A DNA stretch of 43,023 nt from NCBI GenBank assembly GCA_007134525.1, contig SLKR01000089.1, forward strand, positions 1-43,023, given 5' to 3'. The translations under genes were made by a program, and so were the position numbers. The notes under the pieces were generated by a model. It worked only from the letters and a program-made list of their open reading frames with translations. It ran no database searches and had not been told where the DNA came from. Shown here piece after piece: positions 1-9,637 of this stretch; positions within the stretch are counted from its first letter, which is position 1; every line of letters starts with the position of its first letter. Origin of the DNA: Bacteroidales bacterium (GTDB lineage: Bacteria > Bacteroidota > Bacteroidia > Bacteroidales > UBA7960).

Positions 1-81
1 ATGCTTACTGCCGGTCTTGTGGCTGCCAGGTAAAGGATTAAAAACACTATTTTTGCACAAACGGTAATATTTGCAGTTTAT

Positions 82-1290
82 ATGAAAGACAAAATGAGAA
101 CTTTTTGCATAATAATCTTTTTTACAATTACTTTTTCACTGCCGGCAGCAGCGGGCGAATATGTTGTAATGCTCTCCATGGACGGTTTCAGGTGGGATTA
201 TGCCCAGAGGGTACCTACTCCAAACCTGGACCGGATTGCCGCCAGTGGAGTTGTTGCCGAATACGTAAAACCTGCATTCCCCAGCAACACATTCCCGAAT
301 CACTACACTATAGCCACAGGACTTTACCCTGACAACCATGGAATTGTAAACAACAGCTTTTACTGTCCGCAAATGGATATGACATACCGTATGCGCGACA
401 GGGAGGCGGTTGAAAACGGTGATTTTTATGATGGCGAACCAATATGGGTAACTGCGGAAAATCAGGGGGTAACCAGCGCATCATATTTTTGGGTTGGGTC
501 AGAGGCCCCAATAAAAGGCGTTCAGCCAACATACTGGAAAGAATACGATACAAGTATTTCTTTCGGAGACAGGATAGATACGGTAGCTTACTGGCTTCAG
601 CTTCCTGAGGAAATACGCCCTGGGCTGATTACATTCTATTTCAACGAACCTGACGGACAGGGACACAGAACCGGGCCGGAAAGCCGGGAAATTGACATGC
701 TTGTTATGGAACTTGACAGCCTGATTGGTGTATTCATAGGCAAGATGGAGCAGCTACCGGTAGCAGACAAAATAAATATAATAGTAACATCCGATCACGG
801 AATGACACAACGGAGCCCCGGAAGATACATCAACCTGGAAGATTATATCGACCGCGAATGGGTGGATATATGGTTTGGAGGTAACCCCATGATGATGTGG
901 CGGGCTGCTGAAAATATGACCGACACCATCTACAGTATCCTCAGTGAAGTTGAGAACATGAACATATGGAGAACAGGCGAACTCCCTGAAAGGCTCAACT
1001 TCGGGCACAACCCAAGAACCCTAGATCTGGTCTTACTTGCCGCTAACGGATGGAATATAGGATGGGGCGAGGAATTCGGGCAGTCATTGTCGGGAGGGGG
1101 CCATGGATGGGATAACGAAAAAAAAGACATGCATACGATTTTCTATGCAATGGGGCCGGCATTCAAAGAAGGGCACCGTCATAGTGCCTTCGAATTAGTT
1201 GACATATATCCCTTAATTGCCCATATCATAGGGCTCAGGCCAGCTGAAACCGACGGGCGTATAGATAGAGTGAGCGGAATGCTAAAATAG
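82..1290 (+). CDS. Ectonucleotide pyrophosphatase/phosphodiesterase (alkaline phosphatase superfamily), secreted
   Basis: Signal peptide; MLSMDGFRWDY and AFPSNTFPNHYTIATGLYPDNHGI (ENPP Thr nucleophile region); TSDHGM metal motif. Confidence 0.9.
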   Translation: MKDKMRTFCIIIFFTITFSLPAAAGEYVVMLSMDGFRWDYAQRVPTPNLDRIAASGVVAEYVKPAFPSNTFPNHYTIATGLYPDNHGIVNNSFYCPQMDMTYRMRDREAVENGDFYDGEPIWVTAENQGVTSASYFWVGSEAPIKGVQPTYWKEYDTSISFGDRIDTVAYWLQLPEEIRPGLITFYFNEPDGQGHRTGPESREIDMLVMELDSLIGVFIGKMEQLPVADKINIIVTSDHGMTQRSPGRYINLEDYIDREWVDIWFGGNPMMMWRAAENMTDTIYSILSEVENMNIWRTGELPERLNFGHNPRTLDLVLLAANGWNIGWGEEFGQSLSGGGHGWDNEKKDMHTIFYAMGPAFKEGHRHSAFELVDIYPLIAHIIGLRPAETDGRIDRVSGMLK

Positions 1291-1295
1291 CACCC

Positions 1296-2645
1296 ATGGC
1301 AACACAGTACCGCGCTTTTGAGCGTTTCCCGTCCAGGCAGCTTAATATTGGCGGGATGTCACTTGGAGGAGACAGCCCGGTACGGATACAGTCGATGACC
1401 ACCACCGACACCACCAACGTAAAAGCAACTGCCAGGCAATGTATCAGCTGCTTCAGAGCCGGCGCGGACATGATGCGCATTGGAGTACCCGGGAAAGCTG
1501 CCGTTAAAAGCCTTGAGAAGATAAAAAAAGAGATCAGAGAAGCCGGTGTTCATAACCCTGTCGTGGCCGACATCCACTTCAGCCACGATCTGGCAATGGA
1601 TGCAGCCGGTATCGCCGATAAGATCAGGATAAACCCGGGTAACTTCCAGGGCCCCGGCACCAGACCCGAACACCTGTATTCCATACTTAAACCACTCACA
1701 GAAAAGTGCAGGGATCATGGTACTGTTATCCGAATCGGCAGCAATGCAGGGTCATTGCCGGAGCATATACGAAAGGCTCATGGCAAGGGGGCAGAAGCCC
1801 TTGTTGAAGCTACAATTGAATACCTGAATGTATTCAGGGCGCTTGACTTCGATGGGATTGTAGTTTCAGTAAAGGCAAGCAGCGCTGCTGAGATGATACG
1901 TGCCGGCATTGCCATTGCAGAGAGGATGAAGCATGAGGGCATAAACTACCCGCTGCACACGGGTGTTACTGAGGCAGGAAGCGGCACAGCAGGGCGAATA
2001 AAGTCAGCACTCGGAATAATAAGCCTTCTTGACAGGGGAATTGGCGACACCTTCAGGGTAAGTCTTACTGAAAGCCCGGAAAAAGAAGTAGAGTTCGCAA
2101 AACTTATCCTTGAGGGTAGTTCAACAAACAGCACTGCCCAGGCTATATGCCCTGAAGGCGACACAATTGAAATACATTCAGACGAAACAGAGAGTGGAAG
2201 ACTTATAGCAGACTCCGTAAGGCAGTATGTGGTTTTGCCTGGGAGATTCAAAAAGAAAAAGCTTCTGATAAAGGCCCCTCATGCCGTAAGCAGGAACTTT
2301 TGCGGGGAGATCGCCTCGTATCTGATGCAGGCAGCAGGGATAAGCAATGAACACACTGATATCATAAGCTGTCCGGCATGTGCAAGGGCCGGGGCAGATA
2401 TGGAAATGGTCTGCAGGGAGGTGAAAGCCCGTTTACCTGATGTTCCAGCTGCAAGGATAGCTGTAATGGGATGTATGGTAAACGGCCCTGGCGAAATGCA
2501 GCTGGCAGATTACGGAATAATCAGCACCGGAAAAGGATCATTCAGGCTGTTTATAAATGGGGTGAAAGTCGCTGGAAGTTTCAGCCTGGATGAGTCTATC
2601 GCCGCATTGCAACAATATATCCCCACAGATAAAAGAAATGTTTAA
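1296..2645 (+). CDS. ispG: 4-hydroxy-3-methylbut-2-enyl diphosphate synthase (IspG/GcpE)
   Basis: VRIQSMTTTDT, VADIHF, RINPGN, SVKAS, TEAGSG, CPACAR...GCMVNGPGE Fe-S cysteine motifs. Confidence 0.95.
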   Translation: MATQYRAFERFPSRQLNIGGMSLGGDSPVRIQSMTTTDTTNVKATARQCISCFRAGADMMRIGVPGKAAVKSLEKIKKEIREAGVHNPVVADIHFSHDLAMDAAGIADKIRINPGNFQGPGTRPEHLYSILKPLTEKCRDHGTVIRIGSNAGSLPEHIRKAHGKGAEALVEATIEYLNVFRALDFDGIVVSVKASSAAEMIRAGIAIAERMKHEGINYPLHTGVTEAGSGTAGRIKSALGIISLLDRGIGDTFRVSLTESPEKEVEFAKLILEGSSTNSTAQAICPEGDTIEIHSDETESGRLIADSVRQYVVLPGRFKKKKLLIKAPHAVSRNFCGEIASYLMQAAGISNEHTDIISCPACARAGADMEMVCREVKARLPDVPAARIAVMGCMVNGPGEMQLADYGIISTGKGSFRLFINGVKVAGSFSLDESIAALQQYIPTDKRNV

Positions 2646-2652
2646 AAGGTAG

Positions 2653-2660
2653 TATATTTG
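2653..2660 (+). promoter_or_regulatory. -7 element TATATTTG upstream of trkA
   Basis: TATATTTGCC 28 nt upstream of the trkA ATG. Confidence 0.45.
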
Positions 2661-2688
2661 CCGTTTAATCCACCTGACCTATTGAGCC

Positions 2689-4035
2689 ATGAACATTCTT
2701 ATTGCAGGCGACAGCGAGGTGGCACTCCACCTTGCTGAATTACTCTCGGGCGAGAACCATGATGTAACACTGGTTGCCCCCGGCAGAGATTTCCTGAAAC
2801 TGATAGAATCACACTCCGACCTGCTTACAATGGTGGGAGACTCTACCTCCATTCAGGTTCTGAAAAATGCTGATGTCAGGAGAACGGAACTGGTAATCAG
2901 CGCCCATCTCGATGGCAGACTGAATCTCCTTACAGCACTTTTGGCAAAACGCCTTGGTGCCAAGAAATGTATAGCTAAGGTCAATGAGCCCGAATACCTT
3001 ACCGATGAATGCAAGGAGCATTACAAGGATATGGGAGTTGACTACCTTGTATCACCTGAGAAAATTGCGGCCAAGGAGATCGCCAATCTGTTATCTAATA
3101 CTGCCGCAGCCGAGATATTTGATTTTACCGAACATAAGCTCTCGCTTATGCTGGTCAAGCTCGAGAAAGATGCCCCAGTAGTGGGCAAGACCCTGAATGA
3201 GGTGGCCAGGGAGCATGAACAATACGATTTTCGTGCAGTATCAATTCACAGAAAGGGGAAGACTATCATACCCAAGGGTGATGATGTATTCCATGCCGAA
3301 GACCTCGCATATGTCATAACCAAGCCAAAGGGAATCGACCATCTGCTGGAACTAAGCGGAAAGAAAATGTTCGAGATCAATAATGTGATGATCGTAGGTG
3401 GAGGGGCTGTAGGTAGTCAGGCCGCTGCTGCACTTGAGAGCAAGTTCAATATTAAGCTCTTTGAGGTGGACCCTGAAAGGGCCAATGAACTATCCGACAG
3501 CCTGAATTCCACTCTTGTAATAAACGGGGATGCCCGGAACATTAATCTGCTTGAAAGTGAAAGTATAGGGTCAATGGACGCATTTGTTGCTGTTACAAAT
3601 AATTCAGAGACAAACATCCTTACCTGTTTACTTGCAAAACGCTTTGGAGTTAAAAAAACCATTGCTCTTGTTGAGAATATAGACTTCATAGATATATCTC
3701 AAAGTGTGGGTATTGATACAATTATCAACAAAAAACTGGCCACTGCCAGCTACATAATCCGTTTTACAATGACGGCAAGTGTCATATCCACAAAATGCCT
3801 TACCAGTGTTGATGCTGAGGTATTCGAGTTTATGACCACAGAGGGATCTCCGATAACAAAAAAACCAATAAAAAAGCTTAGGTTTCCCCGCCAGGCCATT
3901 ATTGGAGGTGTTATCAGAGACAACCAGGGTTATATAGCCCACGGTGATATGCAGATCAGGGCGGGTGACAAGGTGGTTGTATTTGCGCTACCCGAGGCTT
4001 TTCATGATGTTGATAAAATGTTCAAAAGCAGATAA
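2689..4035 (+). CDS. trkA: Trk system potassium transporter peripheral subunit TrkA (two RCK domains)
   Basis: MNILIAGDSEVALHLAELL N-terminal Rossmann fold and a second VMIVGGGAVGSQ Rossmann repeat; adjacent to trkH genes. Confidence 0.93.
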   Translation: MNILIAGDSEVALHLAELLSGENHDVTLVAPGRDFLKLIESHSDLLTMVGDSTSIQVLKNADVRRTELVISAHLDGRLNLLTALLAKRLGAKKCIAKVNEPEYLTDECKEHYKDMGVDYLVSPEKIAAKEIANLLSNTAAAEIFDFTEHKLSLMLVKLEKDAPVVGKTLNEVAREHEQYDFRAVSIHRKGKTIIPKGDDVFHAEDLAYVITKPKGIDHLLELSGKKMFEINNVMIVGGGAVGSQAAAALESKFNIKLFEVDPERANELSDSLNSTLVINGDARNINLLESESIGSMDAFVAVTNNSETNILTCLLAKRFGVKKTIALVENIDFIDISQSVGIDTIINKKLATASYIIRFTMTASVISTKCLTSVDAEVFEFMTTEGSPITKKPIKKLRFPRQAIIGGVIRDNQGYIAHGDMQIRAGDKVVVFALPEAFHDVDKMFKSR

Positions 4036-4040
4036 TAAAG

Positions 4041-5507
4041 GTGTCAGCAAAAACATCTATCAACTTAAAACTTGTAATTAAGTTCAACGGGATTCTGGTA
4101 ATGATGCTCTCGGCATTCATGCTGCTCTCCGCACTGTGGTCCGTATACTACAGCGAAGCAGTCGCAACCAGGGCTCTTCTTTTATCGGGGTTTTTAACTT
4201 TGGTTTCAGGCTTTACCGCATATTATACAACCAGGAAGCACGACTACCGGGATATTGGCAAAAAGGAGGGCTACCTTATTGTAACCCTTATTTATATCAG
4301 CATATCTTTCTTCGGAAGTCTTCCATTTTATTTATCCGGCTACATCCCTAATTTCTCGGATGCTTTTTTTGAGTCAACTTCAGGAATAGCAACCACCGGA
4401 GCTACAATACTCAGGGATATTGAATTCCTCCCAAAAGGGCTGCTCTTCTGGCGCAGCATGACTCACTGGATCGGTGGAATGGGAATAATTGTACTGACCC
4501 TGGCCATATTACCGATACTTGGGGTCGGAGGTATGCAGCTGTTTGTAGCAGAAGTGCCGGGTACAACCCCAAGCAGGCTGCACCCGAGAATCACCCAGAC
4601 CGCAAAAAGGCTCTGGGGTATTTATGCAGGTTTGACACTAATACTTTCGGCATTGCTCTTTCTTGGCGGTATGGGAGTATTCGACAGTATAAACCATGCC
4701 TTCAGTACGGTAGCAACAGGCGGGTTCTCTACAAAAAACGACAGTATCGCAGGGTTTTCACCATTTATACAATATGTAATAATCCTTTTTATGATACTGG
4801 GGGCAACAAGCTTCTCCCTGCATTACTTCGTACTGAAGGGGCAATTCAACAGGGTGCTGAACAATGAGGAATTCCTGTTCTTCATAAAGCTAATGGGAGT
4901 ATTCACGCTGTTTTTCTTTGCAGTCCTGATGATTGTCAACCAGGCCGGAGTTGAGTACACCTTCAGAAAAAGCCTTTTTCAGGTTGTTTCAATAGTAACC
5001 ACCACGGGTTTTACAACAACTGATTACATGGAATGGGAGGGATTTTTGTGGTTTTTCCTTTTCCTTTTAATGTTTACCGGGGGATGTATAGGGTCAACAG
5101 CCGGAGGCATAAAAATGATAAGAGTACTGGTATTACTAAAGAATACCAGACTGGAGTTCAGGAGGCTACTGCACCCGATGGCTGTTATACCTGTAAGGGT
5201 CAACAAAAAATCCATACCTCAGGAGATTATACACAACTTTCTTGCCTTCTTTCTGCTTTACATGATACTTTTCATGATAGGTGCTGCATCAATGACAATG
5301 TTTGGTATGGATTTCACTTCAGCGATCGGTGCGTCAGCAGCAACACTTGGCAATATTGGACCTGCAATTGCCAACGTGGGGCCAATTGACAGCTATGCAG
5401 ATATACCCAACCCTGCAAAGTGGATGCTCAGTTTTTACATGATATTGGGCCGGCTTGAAATGTTTACCGTTCTATTATTATTATCACCAAGTTTCTACAA
5501 AAAATAG
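4041..5507 (+). CDS. trkH: TrkH family potassium uptake protein (copy 1), GTG start
   Basis: TTGATILRDIEFLPKGLLFWRSMTHWIGGMGIIVL; ATGGFST, TTTGF, FTGGCIGSTAGGIK selectivity-filter repeats. Confidence 0.93.
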   Translation: MSAKTSINLKLVIKFNGILVMMLSAFMLLSALWSVYYSEAVATRALLLSGFLTLVSGFTAYYTTRKHDYRDIGKKEGYLIVTLIYISISFFGSLPFYLSGYIPNFSDAFFESTSGIATTGATILRDIEFLPKGLLFWRSMTHWIGGMGIIVLTLAILPILGVGGMQLFVAEVPGTTPSRLHPRITQTAKRLWGIYAGLTLILSALLFLGGMGVFDSINHAFSTVATGGFSTKNDSIAGFSPFIQYVIILFMILGATSFSLHYFVLKGQFNRVLNNEEFLFFIKLMGVFTLFFFAVLMIVNQAGVEYTFRKSLFQVVSIVTTTGFTTTDYMEWEGFLWFFLFLLMFTGGCIGSTAGGIKMIRVLVLLKNTRLEFRRLLHPMAVIPVRVNKKSIPQEIIHNFLAFFLLYMILFMIGAASMTMFGMDFTSAIGASAATLGNIGPAIANVGPIDSYADIPNPAKWMLSFYMILGRLEMFTVLLLLSPSFYKK

Positions 5508-5557
5508 TGATTATAGAACAAAGCCCTTCTTAGAATAAACTCTACATATTATTGATA

Positions 5558-7045
5558 ATGACGGCTCAGGTAAGTACTATTTATTCACAGCGCAAACTAA
5601 ATGTCGGCCAGGCCGGAAAGTTCCTGGGAATATTACTGATGCTGCTCTCTGCATTTATGCTTCCCTCAGTAGGCTGGTCTCTTTATTATGAAGAAAAATT
5701 CACCATTATACCAATAAGCCTGACAATAATTCTTACACTGGCTGCAGGAACCATATTATTTGTAACCAATAAAAAGGAAAACGAGCAAAACATCTCCATA
5801 AAAGAAGGCTATCTGATTGTATGCCTAAGCTGGATACTTATGGCCTTCACAGGCGCACTTCCCTTTTATCTTTCCAATGTAATACCTTCCTTTACCGATG
5901 CCTTCTTTGAATCAATGTCAGGGTTTACTACAACGGGAGCAAGTATACTTGAGGATATTGAAGCTGTTCCCAAAAGCATGCTGTTTTGGCGCAGCATGAC
6001 CCACTGGCTTGGCGGGATGGGAATTATCGTCCTTACTGTAGCGATTCTGCCTATTCTTGGAATTGGGGGCATGCAGTTATTTGCAGCAGAAGCCCCTGGA
6101 ACAACACCCGCCAGATTACATCCGCAAATAAGGTCAACTGCCAAAAGGCTCTGGGGGATCTATATATTTCTAACCATTTTGCAAACCTTTCTGCTTATGC
6201 TGGGAGGAATGGATCTTTTCGAAAGCCTTAATCACTCTTTCAGCACTATGGCTACAGGAGGATTCTCAACACAGAATGACAGCATTGCAGGATACTCAGC
6301 CTTTATTCAATACGTTATTATATTGTTCATGATACTGGCAGGCACAAGTTTTGTCCTTCACTACTTCATATTAAAAGGGATCCTGAGTAAAGTAAGGCAG
6401 AATGATGAATTCAGGTTCTACATATTGGTAATAACTGTTTTCACAACAGTTATTACAACCGGAATATATATTGCAGGCAATTCAGGTCTTGAAGAGGCTT
6501 TCAGGCATAGCCTGTTCCAGACAGTTGCAATTGCAACAACAACTGGTTTTGCAACAACAGACTACCTTCAGTGGAATGGATTTTTATGGTTTCTGATATT
6601 TATATTAATGTTTACCGGTGGGTGCATGGGATCAACAGGCGGTGGGCTAAAAATGATTCGTGTTCTTGTGCTGATTAAGAATACCCGGCTGGAATTAAAA
6701 AGACTACTTCATCCGATGGCTGTAGTTCCTCTGAAAATTGAAAAAAGAAATATCCCCGCAGCAATTGTAAGTAACTTTCTTGCCTTTTTCCTGTTGTATA
6801 TAATGGTTTTCTTCTTCGGGGCGTCAGTAATGAGCATGTTCGGCCTTGACTTTGAAACTTCAATTGGAGCATCAATAGCAAGTCTGGGAAATATCGGCCC
6901 TGCTATTGGCGGCTTGGGGCCTGCTGATAATTATGCCTTTATCCCTGCAGGTGCAAAATGGGTGTTGAGCTTTCTTATGCTGCTTGGCAGGCTTGAGCTG
7001 TTCACAGTTCTGCTGTTGTTGTCTCCGGGTTTCTGGAAGAAATGA
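5558..7045 (+). CDS. trkH: TrkH family potassium uptake protein (copy 2); ATG at 5558 preferred over the TTG at 5552
   Basis: Near colinear paralogue of the upstream gene: TTGASILEDIEAVPKSMLFWRSMTHWLGGMGIIVL, FTGGCMGSTGGGLK. Confidence 0.92.
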   Translation: MTAQVSTIYSQRKLNVGQAGKFLGILLMLLSAFMLPSVGWSLYYEEKFTIIPISLTIILTLAAGTILFVTNKKENEQNISIKEGYLIVCLSWILMAFTGALPFYLSNVIPSFTDAFFESMSGFTTTGASILEDIEAVPKSMLFWRSMTHWLGGMGIIVLTVAILPILGIGGMQLFAAEAPGTTPARLHPQIRSTAKRLWGIYIFLTILQTFLLMLGGMDLFESLNHSFSTMATGGFSTQNDSIAGYSAFIQYVIILFMILAGTSFVLHYFILKGILSKVRQNDEFRFYILVITVFTTVITTGIYIAGNSGLEEAFRHSLFQTVAIATTTGFATTDYLQWNGFLWFLIFILMFTGGCMGSTGGGLKMIRVLVLIKNTRLELKRLLHPMAVVPLKIEKRNIPAAIVSNFLAFFLLYIMVFFFGASVMSMFGLDFETSIGASIASLGNIGPAIGGLGPADNYAFIPAGAKWVLSFLMLLGRLELFTVLLLLSPGFWKK

Positions 7046-8399
7046 TCTTGTCTGCTATACATCTTGCCTGTTCAATCCTGTCGGCCATTCCTATACCTCC
7101 CTGTATATTACCTGCAAGATAGAACCCCCTGTTATTTGCCTCTGCGCGTTTTATTGCTTCAAGCCTTAGGGTGTAATCCTTCCCGTACTGAGGAATTGCA
7201 TGACTGTAACGGAATATCTTTACAAGCGAGGGATCAAAGGCCGGTATCTGCATAAGCTCCGATACCTCCCTTTCAGCAATACCCAGGATCTTTTGTTCTG
7301 AGAGTTCTATTATGCCGGGCTTCCTTACTCCCCCCATAAAGACATTAAGCAGGGCACCACCTGCAGGGGCACGGTTCTTTAAAAAGGCCGAAGGGAAAAG
7401 GATCCCCAGAATTTCGCGATTTTCCACAGAAGGCACAAGCCCTCCAAAGGCATTGATTTCCATACCCTTCCAGTCTCTGAACCCAAGAACGATCTGTATA
7501 ACAGGGGCATAATTAAGACCCTCTATCACTTTGATATCTTCTGGAGAAATAAACCCAAAGACTCCTTCAATGGAATGAGCACCGAGTGTGGATATCAAAA
7601 CAGGCGAACTGACCCTTTTCTCGACCCCCGCTGAAGAGAACCTGACAGAATAATCCTCCCTGTTTTTGTCTGCTGTCAGGTCAGAAACCTCACAGATGAT
7701 ATTCTTTTTGCCCACAAAATTCTCAATGCCCTCTATAAGCCTGCCAAATCCGCCTTCAGCCGAAAACACCCTTCTGGAAGGGCGGGGGCCTTTCTCAAGC
7801 AGGTTCTTTTTCAAAGCACCTATAATAAAGCTTCCATACTCCTGTTCTAGCCTGTATAACCTGGGTAATGCATATTTAGTCACCAACTCTTCCGGATCAC
7901 CAGCATATATACCCGATATAAATGGATCTACAGCATATTTAAGGAAACTCTCCCCAAGCCGTCTGCGCACCATTCCGGCAAGGGTTTCCTGTGGAGAGTC
8001 ACCCCGCCTCCGGAAGGGTTCGGCCATTATTCGCATCTTATCACCAGGGGTAAAAAGAGGTGTTCTTACTGCCTGAACAGGACCCTGGGGAAGTGCATTC
8101 CATCTGCCGTCCTTCCATATCAGTCTTTTTTTCGCGCTTGGATCGGCAAATTCCATTTTGCAATATCCCGAAAGCATACCAAAGAGGTCACCCACGCCGA
8201 ATGTATTGTCCACACCGGTATTCGGCCCTGCCTCATAGGTGAAGCCTTTTTCAGAAAAAGTCCTGATAACCCCGCCCGGCTGCCTGCTTTTCTCAAGAAC
8301 TATACAATCAACACCCTGTTTTTTAAGATACATTGCTGTGCTGAGTCCTGTAAGCCCTGCACCAATTATCACTGCTTCCTTTTTTATCTCCTTTGTCAT
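7002..8399 (-). CDS. hemG: Protoporphyrinogen/coproporphyrinogen oxidase, FAD-dependent HemY/HemG type
   Basis: AVIIGAGLTGLSTAMYLKKQGVDCIVLEKSRQPGGVIRT FAD motif; C-terminal LAGNIQGGIGMADRIEQA typical of HemY-type PPO; ATG at 8399. Confidence 0.88.
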   Translation of the reverse strand: MTKEIKKEAVIIGAGLTGLSTAMYLKKQGVDCIVLEKSRQPGGVIRTFSEKGFTYEAGPNTGVDNTFGVGDLFGMLSGYCKMEFADPSAKKRLIWKDGRWNALPQGPVQAVRTPLFTPGDKMRIMAEPFRRRGDSPQETLAGMVRRRLGESFLKYAVDPFISGIYAGDPEELVTKYALPRLYRLEQEYGSFIIGALKKNLLEKGPRPSRRVFSAEGGFGRLIEGIENFVGKKNIICEVSDLTADKNREDYSVRFSSAGVEKRVSSPVLISTLGAHSIEGVFGFISPEDIKVIEGLNYAPVIQIVLGFRDWKGMEINAFGGLVPSVENREILGILFPSAFLKNRAPAGGALLNVFMGGVRKPGIIELSEQKILGIAEREVSELMQIPAFDPSLVKIFRYSHAIPQYGKDYTLRLEAIKRAEANNRGFYLAGNIQGGIGMADRIEQARCIADKIISSRNPETTTAEL

Positions 8400-8413
8400 C
8401 AATAATCTGTTTT

Positions 8414-9634
8414 TTAGTCAGAGCTTTCCACACTGGGGCCACCTGTAATAAAAAAACGGTAATAGACTATAAATACCGTTACTATGCCTGCAAATAACTC
8501 AACCCCAAACAGGCCCGAATAAGAAAGAACTTCAGCTATCCGGCCACTTGACACAGCCATTACAAGGCTTCCGAGATGCACCAGTACTATCTGTATAGTA
8601 AAATCTGTACCCTCCCTGCAATGCCTCACATTATCCATTGCTGTGGTAAACAACAGTACCATGCCCATGGCATATGCTGCCCACAAAAGTGCTATCATCG
8701 GATATATAACTATCAGCTGGTTGCCTAGCCTGTGAAATACAAGGAAAGCCAGCACGGGAATAAGATTGAACACTGAAAATATGATGGCTGCCTTTTCGCG
8801 CCTTATCCTTCGCATTATAAAACCTGCACCCAGAGCAGATACAGCTCCCATAACAGTACCGAATATACCGGCCGCAATCCCTACATCCCTTGCGTTGTAC
8901 CCAAGATCTATCATATAGGGCTTTACCATCGTCATAATCCCTGTGAGGCTGGAGTGAAACACCAGTAAAAAAAGTATGTGGGGCAATATGCCCTTTTGCA
9001 TGAAAAACCCTCCGATATCCCTGAAGGATACAGATTTGCTGCGGGGCCTCCTTCTTTTAACATTTAAGGGTCTGTATAATGCCAGGGGCAGAAGTGCAAG
9101 CAGGACAAAAAAAGACAGGGCAAGAAGAAGGGAGCTCCAGCCCAGGTAATGGTATACAACCAATAGTACCCCGCTGCCCATAAAGGCCCCCGCAAAAGAC
9201 CCCACCGACTGCATGCTGTTGCCCAGACTCCTTTCATCTTTTTTCAGGGTAAGTATGGCCCAGGCATCGGTTGCTATATCCTGGGTCGCACTGGCTGTAA
9301 TTGCGAGCACCATCATGAAAAGGGCCGCCATTATGTGGTCTTCAGGCCTGAAAAATGCAATGGATGCAATAGAAATGGCATAAAAACCCTCTGAATAATA
9401 TATCCACCTCCTGTACCCTTTTGTTGAGCTTCCTGTTCTGTCAACATAAGGGGCCCATAAGAACTTAAGTATCCAAGGCAGTTTAACCAGCTGCATCAAC
9501 CCTATTGACTCCAGTGAATAATGTTGCTGGCGCATAATTACCGGAACCACCGTTGTAAAGAAGCTCATGGGTATTGACTGAGCCACGTATAGACTAAGCA
9601 GGGTAATCAGCTTCCCGGTCCTGTCAGAATTCAT
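8414..9634 (-). CDS. MFS transporter of the AmpG/RhtX(FptX) type
   Basis: 12-TM hydrophobic pattern; LPWILKFLWAPYVDR and SATQDIATDAWAI match AmpG/PAT-family signatures. Confidence 0.82.
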   Translation of the reverse strand: MNSDRTGKLITLLSLYVAQSIPMSFFTTVVPVIMRQQHYSLESIGLMQLVKLPWILKFLWAPYVDRTGSSTKGYRRWIYYSEGFYAISIASIAFFRPEDHIMAALFMMVLAITASATQDIATDAWAILTLKKDERSLGNSMQSVGSFAGAFMGSGVLLVVYHYLGWSSLLLALSFFVLLALLPLALYRPLNVKRRRPRSKSVSFRDIGGFFMQKGILPHILFLLVFHSSLTGIMTMVKPYMIDLGYNARDVGIAAGIFGTVMGAVSALGAGFIMRRIRREKAAIIFSVFNLIPVLAFLVFHRLGNQLIVIYPMIALLWAAYAMGMVLLFTTAMDNVRHCREGTDFTIQIVLVHLGSLVMAVSSGRIAEVLSYSGLFGVELFAGIVTVFIVYYRFFITGGPSVESSD

Positions 9635-9637
9635 ATC

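Noticed and set aside
1-33. Short open frame MLTAGLVAAR* at the window start
   Set aside because: Probably the 3' end of a gene that begins outside the window; too short to assign.
7666-8076. 136-aa plus-strand ORF antisense to hemG
   Set aside because: Serine-rich shadow ORF inside a well-supported gene.
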